A stretch of 64,000 nucleotides of DNA from Phytoseiulus persimilis (GCA_037576195.1 CM075101.1:41230001-41294000); one strand, 5' to 3'; positions 11,701 through 23,668 are shown, counted from the stretch's first letter. The notes: generated by a model from the sequence alone, not told the origin. Made by a program: numbers and translations.

Positions 11701-12128
11701 TCTTCAAGCGGTGTGGTATTTTCGCGTCGATCCACGTGGATCCTCAAGAAACCTCCCCCTTCCAGCTCCAGAGCTCGGCGAGTTGTCAGCACAACGAAAA
11801 CTTCCCTATCGAATATTCTTAGATATTATGCGAGAGCTGTTCGTTATCGAGGATTCAAATTGTCGTGATAGATGTTCTATAATTGAGCGCTCGCCGTTGG
11901 GCGGCTCCTCGTTTGCCGCGGAGAACATCGTCGAGCTTGCTGTCGACTCCATCAGCGATGAGCTGTTATAGGATTTGGTCGCTGCATACCACAACCTAGA
12001 TTTTGACGAATCGAGGATAGCCTCTAGAGCAGAGGTCGTCAAACTTTTCCGACATCGACACCCCAGGGTGTCGTGGGTTGTCGCAGCCGTGAGCTCGCCG
12101 AGAGGTTGTGGATCGGTGCCGAAGGATG

Positions 12129-12484
12129 CCTATTCCGGTTCTGACCGTACTTCGAAGTTGATTCCTTCTCGATCCGACCATAATTCTGGGGACCTGTTGA
12201 GTTGATTCCAAGGTCTACCTGACCGTACATTTCGAGGTCCATAGAGGTGATTCCGGGATCGCTCTGACCATACGTCCGGGGGTCTATGGAGGTCATTGAG
12301 GGAACCTACAGAAATACAGATCGACCTCGGAATCTCCTCCATGGCACCTAAAGAGGAACCACCTCTTCAGGGCCCCGAAAGTATCGTCAGGTCGACCTCG
12401 GAATCATCCCCATAGACCCCCAGAAATATGGCCAGATCGACCTCAGAATCACCTCCGTGGAGCCTGAAAAGCACGGTCCGCATG
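12129..12484. repeat. 42-bp minisatellite family, locus 2, inverted arrays
   Basis: Diverged units run in reverse orientation over about 12129-12295 (GGTGATTCCGGGATCGC, CTGACCATACG). They switch to forward orientation over about 12310-12484 (AGATCGACCTCGGAATC, CCCATAGACCCCCAG). The two halves form a large imperfect palindrome centred near 12300. No coding function. Confidence 0.75.
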
Positions 12485-12767
12485 GGCCGGGAGGTTGGAT
12501 GCTTGAACTTGTTATAAACGACACTTTTACATGAGCGCGTCGCTCCTCTGGTCGACGCCGTTTCGCAAAATCCTCCCATTGTCGGAAGCAGAAGAGATCC
12601 GACGGCTGCGCGAGGTTGACGATGCCCCTGCGGAATACTCTCACAACCACAGTCTTATCTTCGACCAGCCGGCCAATGGCCGATTGGAGTCGCTTCTCTC
12701 TCTCTTCAGTGGGTCAGCATCATTCCTGAAACTATCTCCTCATTCGGTCGATTGGTACATCTTGTTA

Positions 12768-13031
12768 TGGTCAGATAGACTCCGCAATCACCCCTCCAGA
12801 TCCGGAGAGGTATGGTCAGATCTGTCCTGGACTCACCCCTCCAGATTCGGAGTATGTTCAGAGTGGTCCCGGATTCACCCCTCCAGATTCGGAGTATGGT
12901 CAGAGTGGTCCCGAATTCACCCCTCCAGATTCGGAGTATGGTCAGAGGGGTCCCGGAATCACCCCTCCCCCCAGGTTTTGAAAAGTATGGTCAGAGTGGT
13001 CCCGGTATCACCCTTCCAGACTTGGAAAGTA
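12768..13031 (+). repeat. 42-bp minisatellite family, locus 3, tandem array
   Basis: Five to six head-to-tail units of 42 bp, each with TATGGTCAGAGTGGTCCC and TTCACCCCTCCAGATTCGG. Central units are nearly identical; edges are diverged. The period is a multiple of three, so repeated open frames appear in every forward frame (the 233- and 111-codon ORFs here), which I regard as artefacts. Confidence 0.9.
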
Positions 13032-14081
13032 ACGGTTCATGTGCGACTCATTTGGGGCAGATTTTTCATATCTTTTCCCAACGAATACGGAGTCATTCAC
13101 ATTGGGTTCAGCCCATTACCGCGGAAACCCATTTCTGCAAAACCTGATCACCGCAAAAACCCGATAATGGATTTTCCCGGTGATGGGTGCACAAGCTATG
13201 AACGGGATTCCTGGACATGTTGCTCCCGATGAGAGGGAAGCCGGACAACGATACCACGCTGACCAGCGGCGACTAAGGAAAGTACTGCACAGGAAGTACT
13301 GCTACGTACGCTATTCCAGAATAACAGTGGAGACTGCCGTTGCTTTTCATGCGAATGGATTGCGGCGATGAGAGATTCAGGCGAGAGATTGCAGAATAAG
13401 TGGGGCGATCCTCAGTGCGATGAGACAAGGTAGGGAGAGCGATGTGGACTTAATGGGTGACTACGTGAATCGCAAGGGAAAGTCAGTCTCGAAACCAACC
13501 GTAGTCCTGGGCCGAGCTCGGCTCTCGGGCACTGAGATCTAATCCAGTTTTTCTTTACAGGAAGGAGAATTTTTGAGCTAGGAGTGTGGTCGTATCGACC
13601 CGGCAACTCCATCGTCGGATAGTTTGGACTAAGAACATTTCGCTATCGGAAAATCGCTCGAGCTCGGCGTCCCTGGGGAGATACGGGAGGAACTTCATCA
13701 AGGACGATGATTTGTCAGCAGATCAGCAATTTTTGTGATGCTCATGAGATCGGTCGTCGATTTCGAGCTCTACCCCAGTCCTCGCTATTTCTTAAGCGAA
13801 TGTGCGGGATCCCTTGCTGCAACCAATAAAATCAATACGAACTGGATCGGTTAACTTTAGACGTTTCACCGGAAGTTTTTGGAAGATGTTCGAAAAAAAC
13901 GGTCGGCATTTTCCGAGGCTCTCTGAAGGAGCAAATTTTCGACCGATTGACGCAAAAATATAAAGCGAGAACAGATGCGTCATCCTTCCTGCTGTAGATC
14001 GCGAATATAATTCCGGATAGACCTGCGGGGACGGTTTCGAAAAGACAAGAATCAACTGAGCGCTTCCCTGGAGCTCCGAGA
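13032..14081. other. No gene recognised
   Basis: About 1 kb upstream of the Argonaute leader with only short, unsupported ORFs. It presumably contains the Argonaute promoter, but no specific element could be identified. Confidence 0.35.
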
Positions 14082-14249
14082 GTGACTCGTTTTCTAAACA
14101 GAGCACATCTGACGTGTCGGGTTGTTGCGGCATTGTGCTTGTTGCAACATGGTGCATCGCTGCTGCCGACCGAGAGAGGCGTCGTCATAACGGCTCCAAC
14201 TTCGGAAGTGACACGTCAAGAACGCGATCTCGCGGAGTCATCCTTACAG
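14082..14249 (+). promoter_or_regulatory. Probable 5' leader exon of the Argonaute gene
   Basis: A CAG|GTGAGC donor at 14249/14250 pairs with a TTCCAG acceptor at 14671, nine bases before the Argonaute ATG. The leader also carries an ATG at 14082 whose 56-codon frame would continue, in phase, through RSQ into the Argonaute MDRGRGG start. That N terminus looks signal-peptide-like (RVVAALCLLQHGAS), which is not expected for Argonaute, so I treat this exon as 5' UTR with a possible alternative start. Its 5' boundary is not known. Confidence 0.45.
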
Positions 14250-14680
14250 GTGAGCTCATATATTATACGCGCTGCTCAGCGTGTGTATGTATGCGTCGGT
14301 TTGCGCACCCACTTCTGTTCTTGGACTGCTGATTCGCGAACCTGCTCGTGAATGTTCCATTTTTCGAACTCCAAGTTGGGTCGGAGAACTCGATACCGCC
14401 GTTCCGGATTCCCGGAGAGAATAACGATCCGCTCAGGTCTCTCGCCGCAAGATGAGCGGACATGGGCTGGGCATACTGTTAATCGGCTCGTTTGGACGAT
14501 TCAGAGAACCGGAGAAGCCCCGAGAGAAGCTAACAATCTTCTGAGTGGTCGGGTGTTTCCGTATGCTGCGTCAGCAGAAGAAGGCATTGCCGAAGCGGGC
14601 CCTCTTCGGCGATGGTTCCGCCATCAGGAACCTCATCGATACGTTGCTCATTGTTCTGATATTACTTCCAGAGGTCACAA

Positions 14681-17600
14681 ATGGATAGAGGCAGAGGAGG
14701 TCGCGGCGGTGGAAGCGGCCGTGGCAACGGTAATCGCGGTGGAGGCGACCGTGGCCATCGCGGCGGTGGTGGTGGCGGCTACCGCGGCGGCGCAGGTGGC
14801 AGTGGCGGCTACCGCGGTGGTGCAGGTGGTGGTGGCGGCGGCTACCGCGGCGGTGCAGGTGGTGGTGGTGGCGGCTACCGAGGCGGCGCAGGTGGTGGAG
14901 GCGGCGGTGGTCGAGGTCGCGGTGGTGGCAGCTTTGGTCGTCAAGCTCCACCAAGTGAAACCTGGACGATGCCTGAACCCAGGAGCAACCAACCAATTCC
15001 GCTACTCACACCCCCCCGAGAGAACGTTATGTTCCCGGCAGAGACTTCAGGTACGCTCGCTCTCGTGAAACCGAGAGCTCCAGGCCAGGTCGGCTTCGCC
15101 AAAATCGAATGCCTCACGAACTACTATGAGCTCAAACTAGGGAATAAGTACACAGAGGTGTACTTTTACACCGTCGAGATTTCAAAAGTCGAAAAGAAGC
15201 TCGAGGAAGGATCCAAGAAAGCGGCGGCGGGTCCCTCGAAAGGCCCTCGCAAGGAGCGCAAGGAGCCTAAGGAGCGCAAGGAGCGCAAGCTTGGCATGAA
15301 GCTCAACCGGAAAGTTTTTGCACAGTTGTCCCGCCGAGAATGTGGAGACCAACTGCTCGCGTACGACGGTCGCCAGAGGTCGTGCGGCCTGAAGCGCGTT
15401 GAGAATGATTGCCTGGACACGGTCGTCAACTTCGACAACGACGAATGGAAAATCAAGTTGACCTACGATAAACGAATCCCTTTGATTGGCGTGAAGCCCG
15501 GCAGTGAGTTCGGTCTACGCACTGATGCAGACGAGTGCCTATTGGCTCTCGCTCTGATGATGAACCATATGCCGTCGCTATCGTACACACCTCTCGGGAG
15601 GGGATTTTATGGCCTGGGCATCGAGCCCCCCAAGCCGATCAACGGAGGCTTCGATCTCTGGACTGGCTACAAAGCGCATGTCATCCCCGGAGCCAAGAAG
15701 CTCTATTTGAACGTGAACTACGCCATCACGGCATTCATCAGACCGGGCAAACTGATCGACCTGCTTCCGGAGTTGACCCGTGTCGGACCCGTTCTGCCGT
15801 CGACACTGCATCCGAGCAATGTGAAGGAGCTGAAGAACAAGCTCACACGCTGCCGAGCTCAGCCGATGCACCTGCCGGAGGATAGAAGAAAGACCTTCAC
15901 CATCGCCTCGATCACAAGCCAGCCTGCTTCGAAAGTCATGTTCAAGAGGGACGGCGTGGAAACCTCGGTCGCCCAATATTTTGCCAGAGACCGTAGGCAG
16001 CCCCTCAAGTTCCCCGATTGGCCTTGCGCCCAGGTCGGCCACGATAAACCGAATTTTTACCCTCTCGAGGTGCTAATCATTGTAGACGGGAACCCGTTCC
16101 GCGGCGAACAGACGCCCCAGCTCACCAGCGACATAATCAAGCTAGCCGCCATCCCGCCGAGGAACCGCTTGGAAGAGATTCGAGCGACGGTGCAAACACT
16201 CCGCAAGAGCGAGCTCGACCGCGAGTTCGATCTCCAAGTTGGAGAGGAGCTGACGGTGCCGGCACGGATTCTCCCGCCCCCGAAGCTCGTGGCTCATCAG
16301 AATCGAGCCGTGAGAGTCAACCCCGGTGTCATCGACTTCAGATCGGACAGATTCTTCTCGGGATGCAAGATCAGCAAATGGACAGTGATCATCACCGACG
16401 AACGCGTCCGCCAGGAAGACGTTCAGAAGTTCGTGGGAGTGTTGAGACAGCAGGCCTCGAACTCGGGAATCCAGCTCGAAGCGCCTCTCCTGATGGACAA
16501 GAAACAGTTCCCTTCCATCGTCGATAGGATGGCGATGGATCGCGTGGAGAAGAACATCGAGTCCGTCTGTGAGTTGTCTCGATATCCATACCTCTCGATG
16601 AAATTCCACAATCTGATTTACCTGCACTCCTGGAGCGATCTGATGACAGACTCCTGTTGTTTTTCCAGTGACAGCCAGCAGCCTGCAGTTCGTTCTTTTC
16701 GTGATCAGCGACTCGAGCCCGGTCCACGCAGCGATCAAATCCATTTGTGACGTCAGGCTGGCGATTCCGTCGAAATGCGTCAAGACGAGCACCATTGGCA
16801 AGGTCGTTAATAACTCGAGACCGGGCCCCGATCAGTGCATCGTGAACATACTTTACGGCCTCAATCCGAAGTTCAACGGCGAAAACGTCATAGCCGCGAA
16901 CACGGAGTTCGCTCAGCAGTTTCTGAGTGCTTGTCCGGTGCTCATTATTGGTGAGTTGACAGCAATCACTTAGATAAATTGTCCTCCGATTGCCGGTTAG
17001 TGATAGTTTTTCGCTGGAAATTCTTTCCTCGGACACTTGAAGGCTGTAGGAGCTGACTTTTCGTTTTCCTGAAGGCATGGATGTGAATCACGGCCAGGCA
17101 AAAGTCAGGGAAGGGGTCGCCAGTATGCCGTCGACAGTTGGGATCGTTGGGACCAGGAACAGAAACGGAACTCTCCATACCGCCTTCATGGGAGCACAGC
17201 GGAAACCACCGAATTCCGCCGACAAGGAAATCATTCAGGAGGGAATCCTGAAGCCCGCCTTTGCCAAGATTATTGATGGTTTCATTGAAGAAACCAAGAG
17301 GAAGCCGGAGCGAATCGTCGTCTACCGTGACGGCGTCTCGACCGGTCAGTTCAACGCCGTGCTTCAGAAAGAGCTGAGGGCCATGGTGGAGGTCTGTCGG
17401 ACTCTCGGAAATGAAACGGCCCCCTACCGGCCCCCGGTCACGTTCATTACCGTGCAGAAGAGGCACGATTCGCGCATTTTCCCGAAAAAAGTCACCCTTG
17501 ACAGACAAAACCGTGAGAAGCAGAATCCAATTGCTGGAACCGTGGTGGACGACGTGATGACAGGTCCCAGAGTTTGGAACTTTTTCTTAGCCTCTCATGA

Positions 17601-17961
17601 AGGCATCCAGGGCACCTCGAAGCCGGCCCATTACACAGTTCTTGCGGATGAGAATGGCTTCTCGAACGACCAGCTCCACAGTCTGACATACTACATGTGT
17701 CATCTCTACGGAAAATGCCCGCGGGCCGTGTCGCTCCCCGCACCGCTTTACTACGCTCACCATGTCGCGTTCAGGGCCGCCGAGCTCGGTGCGTTCAAGT
17801 TCTTCAACAGCACCTTGGGCAGCAGCATCGCAGCGAGGTCCCAATTGTCTGGATCGGGCGGCGGTCGTAATATCGAGGATGATGAGAAACATATTCTCGA
17901 CATGTACAACGAAGCGACCGCCGTCACCGAAAAATATGCCGCATCCATGTACTTCCTCTGA
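14681..17961 (+). CDS. AGO2: Argonaute, AGO2-type, Gly/Arg-rich N terminus
   Basis: Exons 14681..16568, 16669..16950 and 17075..17961 join in phase to give 1018 residues. Residues 1 to about 85 are RGG/GGYRGGAGG repeats. An Argonaute N domain follows, then PAZ (about 350-475, with DGVETSVAQYFARD and FYPLEVLIIVDGN), MID, and PIWI (about 600-1010). The four slicer residues are present: Asp726 (GMDVNHGQ), Glu775 (DKEIIQEG), Asp809 (YRDGVSTGQF) and His952 (PLYYAHHVAFRA). It should therefore bind small RNAs and cleave targets, as in antiviral and transposon-silencing RNAi in arthropods. The symbol reflects the Gly-rich N terminus and catalytic tetrad; mites often have several such paralogues. A 99-bp intron and a 124-bp intron interrupt the 3' half. 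AATAAA lies at 18190. Confidence 0.95.
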
Positions 17962-18189
17962 GCGTCGCGCCGACGTGAGCTCATATCAAGAATCACATAC
18001 TTTAACTGTACTTTTATTGTTCAGCCTTCCCCGATACATTTATACACTTTTCTGGAAGCTTCCCCTCGATCTTCGGCGGCTAGGAACAAACCGGTGGTTT
18101 GTCTCCAATAGCCGCTCTCAGTGGTTCGCTCCCTTCCCGGGGGAGAAGCTTCCTGGATGGACATTGTTCGGCAGCCTTAGTTCTGCTAC

Positions 18190-18195
18190 AATAAA
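18190..18195 (+). terminator. Poly(A) signal of the Argonaute gene
   Basis: AATAAA about 230 nt after the stop codon, in the expected orientation. Confidence 0.55.
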
Positions 18196-19495
18196 ACGTA
18201 TCCATCACCAACACATGGCTATTCTATCCGTGAGAACTCGGGTAATATTCTCATTAGGTGAAGCAAATGCTCAGCGGGAACAGTTTCGGCGGATGTTTCG
18301 AGTTCAGGTACACCCATGAGAAGTTCCAAAAGTGATTGGGGACTATTCGCAGAGAGTACAGCCCGTCGACTCACTCGACATCGCTTACTTAGGGCGAGAA
18401 TGGTACAATGAATTTCGACTCCCCACCGGCTTCCTAGCTCTGAGCAATCAGACAGGATTTCCGAGAAAAGGCTCGGAAGAGGGAAGCGTGGCCTGGCCTG
18501 AAGGGCGGGAACGGACAGTCCCGACTCAGTCCGCGTCTTACACAAATTCTGTTGCGACTGTGCTGGCCGCCCCGGACACCTCGATGCACACCATCGAGGA
18601 ACGCGTACTTACACGAGGTGATCTGCGACGTCACCAGTCTTCTAGGCCTGTGTGCCCGCCCAGCGCGATACACCGTCGTGGGTACCTCTTTATTGGATAA
18701 TGATAATGATGTTCATAATCGCAAATGGAGGAACAGAAGGAGTTTACATTGGTGGCACTCATTGAAAACTTGGAGCCTACGTGCCGCACCACGAGTGCGG
18801 CTGGCCAGTAGCGTACCGACCTTCGACGATGCCCGGGGCGGACCTCCGGTCTGAAGCCCCGTGCGGGCTCGCGCGGAAGTCACTTCCGCAGGAGATTCAC
18901 GATAACTTCTCTGGAAATCGCGCCAGGGATCGAATGAGGAATTTGATTGCTGAAGGTTCCACGTTCTAAACTCTGAAACCACGAGAGCTTGTTATGGCAT
19001 CCGTTGCTTCAAATTTCTGTAGCTCCCCGAAACGACCAGGTTAACAATTCAACCCGGTTGCGTTTTGACGGAACTACTAGCGGGGCTATGGAGGAACATT
19101 CTCGCGGGTTAAGCGTTGTGAGGGTTTTCAAGATGAGTTCTCCAATGTTGCGTACGAAAGATCGTGATTCGGTGCGCTCTCTGTTCTGAGACCACAGGTT
19201 TGCGAAGAAGGGAGAATGACTCTCGAGCTTCCCCTTCCAGACTTATCAGGAGACGATTGAAGGTGTTCCGAACGCTCATTCCGTGAGTGATCAGACGGAT
19301 TATCTCACAGACTGTGTGAGCGCGTTTCTCCCACTGTCAGTGGCATCCTTATGCCCCTGCAGCCTTGATGCCCGATTGCTAGAAAAAATGTAGATTCCCC
19401 AAGCTCCCTGCAGGATCTTCGACGCTTGGTAATTTGATCCGTGCCAACGTCTCCGACCGAACTCTCTAGAGAGAGTCAAGTCCCTCCCCCGAATA
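18196..19495. other. Intergenic, repeat A copy, no gene recognised
   Basis: Short ORFs only. The second copy of dispersed repeat A is at 18798-18868. Confidence 0.35.
18798..18868 (+). repeat. Dispersed repeat A, copy 2
   Basis: Contains CCAGTAGCGTACCGACC and GATGCCCGGGGCGGA, matching 10183-10250 in the same orientation with scattered substitutions. Confidence 0.55.
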
Positions 19496-20156
19496 TGTGT
19501 CGAAGTCTCGAAGACGACATTTTAGAATCACTCCCGTTCGAGCCCCCGTGCCGACGGGTAGTTCCTCTCGAACAATTTTTGAGAGAGACTCCACCACCAC
19601 ACGGTAAGTTTTCCTCTCGTTGTAGCTTAGTGGAGTTTCCCATGCCTAAGCCGATATGGTCAACCCCTGAGTTTCCTTTTCCCAGTCGTGCCTTGCTCTC
19701 TTACAGATTCCTCCACGATCCGTTTACAGGGAGTGATCGATCCAACCACGCTGGTGCGGCATGGCGTGGTGAAGAATTCCTACGTCGCCCCCGCTGCTGG
19801 CCACGTTGGAGACGAGCCCGTAACGTCAAATGAACTCCCAGTGCCTATGCCAGCAGCTGCCGATGAACCGCCGCGGCATTACTCATGCACGTGCCCCTGG
19901 CGTCCGTTGCCGGAGAACTGCCGAAGGACATCGACCGCAACCGCCCGCTGTGCGCCCACGATCTCCCCCCCAAACCTTTCATTCCCGTCCGTGGGGACAC
20001 CGCGGCCCGTGGTCCCCGCTGAACCACTCCAAAGAGGAGATCCAGAAAGACGTGCCCATAGCGAGGCGCGTGCCCGGAGCCGATGTTCACAATTTCGCCA
20101 TCGCCATCTGGACCCGAATGACGGAGGCCGAAAAGCGACCTCCACTACAATACTAA
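19496..20156 (+). CDS. Possible spliced gene or gene remnant, unknown
   Basis: ATG at 19496 opens a Pro-rich stretch (MCRSLEDDILESLPFEPPC) that ends at a good donor, ACACG|GTAAGT, near 19603. Open frames resume after a CTCTTACAG acceptor near 19706, with protein-like text in more than one frame: VVKNSYVAPAAGHVGDEP, then ELPKDIDRNRPLCAHDL, then FAIAIWTRMTEAEKRPPLQY at the end. The last segment faintly recalls helix 2-3 of an HMG box. The need to change frame suggests either unseen introns or a decayed gene. No family call is justified. Confidence 0.3.
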
Positions 20157-21444
20157 GTTGAAAAAGGCCCTCTACAGTTCCGAAGCGCTGTACCGGCGAA
20201 ATAAAATATGTTTTCCGAATAACGAGTACCATTGCTCCGAACGAGATGCCTCGTTGACGGATGGGCATTTATTGATTGTTTCCACAGATACCTAGCGGAT
20301 ATATGTATCATAGATATGCGTCGTTTGACGACTTCGCCATTCGGTCGGTGATGAATACTCACTGGATCTGGGACTTGGCCAAAAGCTCCGGAACTTCCTC
20401 GGACCTGATGTTCCGATGCGCCAAGTCGAGTTTTTTTTCGGCTCTCTCGGAGGTCGCTGCGTTGTCTGATATGGTTTTTTTGGACTGCCGGGTGTCTAAT
20501 GATGAATTTCATGAGAGTCAATAGGAACTTGAAAGACGTCAGATCCGGCGTCAAATCTAGGCGTACTGCTCTAGACTTGGAGCACACAATGAATCATTTT
20601 CCACCATCTATGTATCCTGATAGATGTATAGGTCGGATGGTGCTAAATTCCCATCGGGTCGCCCCCAGAATTCCCAGGTCTCGTGGCAACCGAGCGATAG
20701 TCACCAAGCAATCCTTTCATCCACTGATATATGGATTGACCCACCCCGCCAGAGGGTTGAAAATCGATTTGTATCACACGTGACGATTCGATTGGCCACG
20801 AAGACGCTGTCTAAAGCCGCCAGTCAGAGAGCCGGCGGTGGGATCGATCATGAGAGCATAACCCAACCCAGCCATGCACCGGAATGGATGAGTGAGCTTT
20901 ATTCTGCGAGAAACGACCGGGCGGCATGAGAAGCGTGTCCGACGCACGGGGCACCTTGCACCGGAAAGAATCTCCCAGGCCGGGTGACATTGTGAAGTAG
21001 ATTCTTCATCCTCCCTGCTCGTGCGGAGGTCGTAAGATTCCCTGCACCGAACAGGCTGTTCATTTGCCGTCCATTGGCGGTTCTCGATTCAACCCCTCCG
21101 CGAGGCTCCTGTTCTCCTAGCCGTTAACCGCACAACCACAGGCTTTCTTTCTCAGAAACATTTGTGTATCCAACTTTCGTGCGGTGCAGCCGATTCGTCG
21201 AGCGCTGTACACAGCACGGCATTTCGTATAGATCACAGATGCAATGACGGGCCGAATAGCTGTTCCGCTCTGCGATCGCATAGCTCCCTCACGTGTTGTC
21301 CCAATGCTCCAAGCCTGCCGGTTTCGAGTATATTGATACCCAGGATCTCTCGATATTCTGGACGAGCGTCCTCTCTCAAGCCCTCTCCTATCGGAGTTCT
21401 CATACAGCACTGCAAGCGATTTCGAGCACACCGCCATTCGGAAG
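20157..21444. other. Intergenic, no gene recognised
   Basis: Only short overlapping ORFs on both strands. This is the upstream flank of the carboxypeptidase gene. Confidence 0.35.
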
Positions 21445-23602
21445 ATGATTCGCGAAGTGCTGATCGGCTGTCTCTTAGCTGGGGCTTCGGCCTCTATGCT
21501 GCGTGAGGTGTACCAAAACCGGCCTCTCCCACCGAGGCCTCAAAACTCCCAAAGCGGACCCGGGGAGCCTCTGTTCCTAACACCGTTCATTCAGGATGGC
21601 CAAACCGAACTTGCCAAGGAACTCAGCGCCGTTGGACCCATCAACGGTGTCAATATCCCGAGCCACGCAGGTTACTTCACAGTCAACAAGACCACGGAAT
21701 CGAACATGTTCTTCTGGTTTTTCCCCGCATTGGTGAGGAACAGATTTTGAGAATGCCGCTCTTGCTCTGATATATGAACAAAGGTAGAGTTCCAAACACG
21801 GAACAGGCCACGATCGACATACTGCTCAGCTCAGCGCATACTTATCTCCAACAGAGCCGTGACGAGCTCAAGATAGGTAGAACGAGATACCGATGGAATG
21901 ATTGAGACTGAACTCTCAAGCTTTTCCTGGACCGCACCATGACGGAGATCGGCAGAACGTTCGCTGTGCGGACTCACAAACTCACGCCTGATCCTAATCA
22001 CGCCACTCTGTTCCGAGGGGTCATGTGATGACTAAATCCTGGAAGTTTAGGTGAATTTTCGAAGTTATCTTTGCATTGCAAGGGATCAATCGGAAGCAAT
22101 CGATGGAATAATTTCGGGAAATCACCTAAGCTCCCAGGCTCTAGTAATAACATAACAATTTCGTCCATGAATCAGCGCAAATGATTGAGAGCTGTTGGGA
22201 TGTGACTTGAAGAGATTGAGGGATTTTACTCTAAATTTCCAGAACCGTGATAAGAACGCACCAACTCTTCTTTGGCTTCAAGGAGGGCCAGGCGGGTCTT
22301 CCCTTTTCGGGTTGTTCGTGGAGCAAGGTCCTCTCGAAATCACAGTTGATGGAGTGGCCAAGCTCCGCAACACGACGTGGGCGACCAAGTTCAACATGTT
22401 GTATATCGACAATCCTGTCGGAACCGGATTTTCGTTCACAAAACACGATGAAGGCTACGTAACCGACCAGAGCCAGGTCGGAAGAGATCTCTTCGAAGCA
22501 TTGCAACAGTTCTTCACTGTGTTCACAGAGTACGCCGACAACGACTTCTATGTCAGCGGAGAGTCATACGCCGGTGAGTCGAGACAGATTCCTCACACCT
22601 GTTGCACTCACACAATCGGTCAGACGATCCAACGGATCGGTTCAGTTCTATAAAGGGCAATCCGCGCAGCGTTCCCGCTCCTTATTCTATCACAGCCTTT
22701 CGAATAGCAATGGTCCACGTTCTCCGACAGGCAAGTACGTGCCCGCAGTTGCCTACACCATCCACCAGAACCAAGACAGAGCCAGGATGAAGCTCAAAGG
22801 CATCGCTATTGGCGATGGTCTCTGTGATCCCCTCACCATGCTCGACTACGCGGACTTTCTGCAGAAGATCGGCCTCATCGACGACTCCCAGGCCGAGCAC
22901 TTCCGTTCCGAGCAGGAGAAGGCCAAAGCTTTCATTGAGAAGCAAGACTACCATAGCGCATTCCTGATCTTCGACGAACTCCTCAACGGCGACAAACTGA
23001 ACGGCACCAAGCCCTACTTCCAGCGAATCACTGGTCTCAATTTCTACTACAACTTCCTCTTGACGAAGGTGAGCGAGCGCTCCATCGGCTCGACGATTGG
23101 TCCTGCTCTCCCTACTTTCAAACGTTTTCTGAACGTGTCTATCTTCCAGGAACCGAAGTCCTTCAGCTACTACAACGACTTCGTCCAAACCGTCAAAACT
23201 CGGGCTGCCATCCACGTCGGCAATTTGACCTACAACGACGGATCGATGGTTGAAACGAAGCTTGAGAACGACGTCATGAAGTCTGTCAAGCCTTGGATCG
23301 CTGAGCTCATGGAACACTACAAAGTTATGATTTATAACGGTCAGTTGGACATTATCATCGCGTATCCGCTGACGATTTCATTCGTGAACTCCATTCCGTG
23401 GAGCGGGGCCCAAGACCTTGCTGGAGCAGAACGCATCATCTGGAAAAGTCTCAAGACCGGCGAACCGGCGGGCTATGTCCGCAGAGTGAAAAACTTCACC
23501 GAGGTCATGGTCCGGAACGCTGGCCACATCCTTCCTTACGACCAGCCCGAGAACGCTCTCGACATGATTGACCGGTTCATCAACGACAAGCCCTTCAACT
23601 GA
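21445..23602 (+). CDS. Serine carboxypeptidase, vitellogenic-like (CPVL type)
   Basis: Exons 21445..21732, 22243..22573, 22731..23068 and 23150..23602 join in phase to 469 residues. The start MIREVLIGCLLAGASA is a signal peptide, so the product is secreted or lysosomal. The S10 fold is shown by LLWLQGGPGGSSLFGLF (oxyanion region) and DNPVGTGFSF. The catalytic triad is Ser204 (GESYAG, split by an intron), Asp386 (NGQLDIIIAYP) and His445 (NAGHILPYDQP). The family removes C-terminal residues from peptides at acidic pH; length matches CPVL-type proteins. Sequons such as NKT, NTT and NLT suggest N-glycosylation. Intron 1 (510 bp) holds a small hairpin element at 22038-22138. AATAAA is at 23669. 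Confidence 0.95.
22038..22138. repeat. Short inverted-repeat element (MITE-like) in carboxypeptidase intron 1
   Basis: Arms CCTGGAAGTTTAGGTGA and TCACCTAAGCTCCCAGG are imperfect inverted repeats of about 31 bp around a loop of about 40 bp. They would form a hairpin in the pre-mRNA. Confidence 0.6.
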
Positions 23603-23668
23603 AATTGCAAGTATCGTTGATATGTTCAGATCGGAAAACTGACTACCATTCCGATCAGAACTAGACAA

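Noticed and set aside
12531-13232. 233- and 111-codon ORFs with a repeated 14-residue motif
   Set aside because: The repeat arises because the minisatellite period (42 bp) is a multiple of three; no start context, splice or family support.
14571-14996. Antisense ORFs rich in Ala/Thr or His/Arg opposite the Argonaute repeats
   Set aside because: Shadows of the GGY/RGG-coding tandem repeat on the other strand.
20040-20156. HMG-box-like end WTRMTEAEKRPPLQY hinting at a SOX or Maelstrom-type gene
   Set aside because: Only about 16 residues look similar and the upstream helix 1 is missing; not enough to call a family.
22682-23317. 211-codon antisense ORF over the carboxypeptidase
   Set aside because: Shadow of the coding strand; the sense frame has catalytic residues and correct splice phases.
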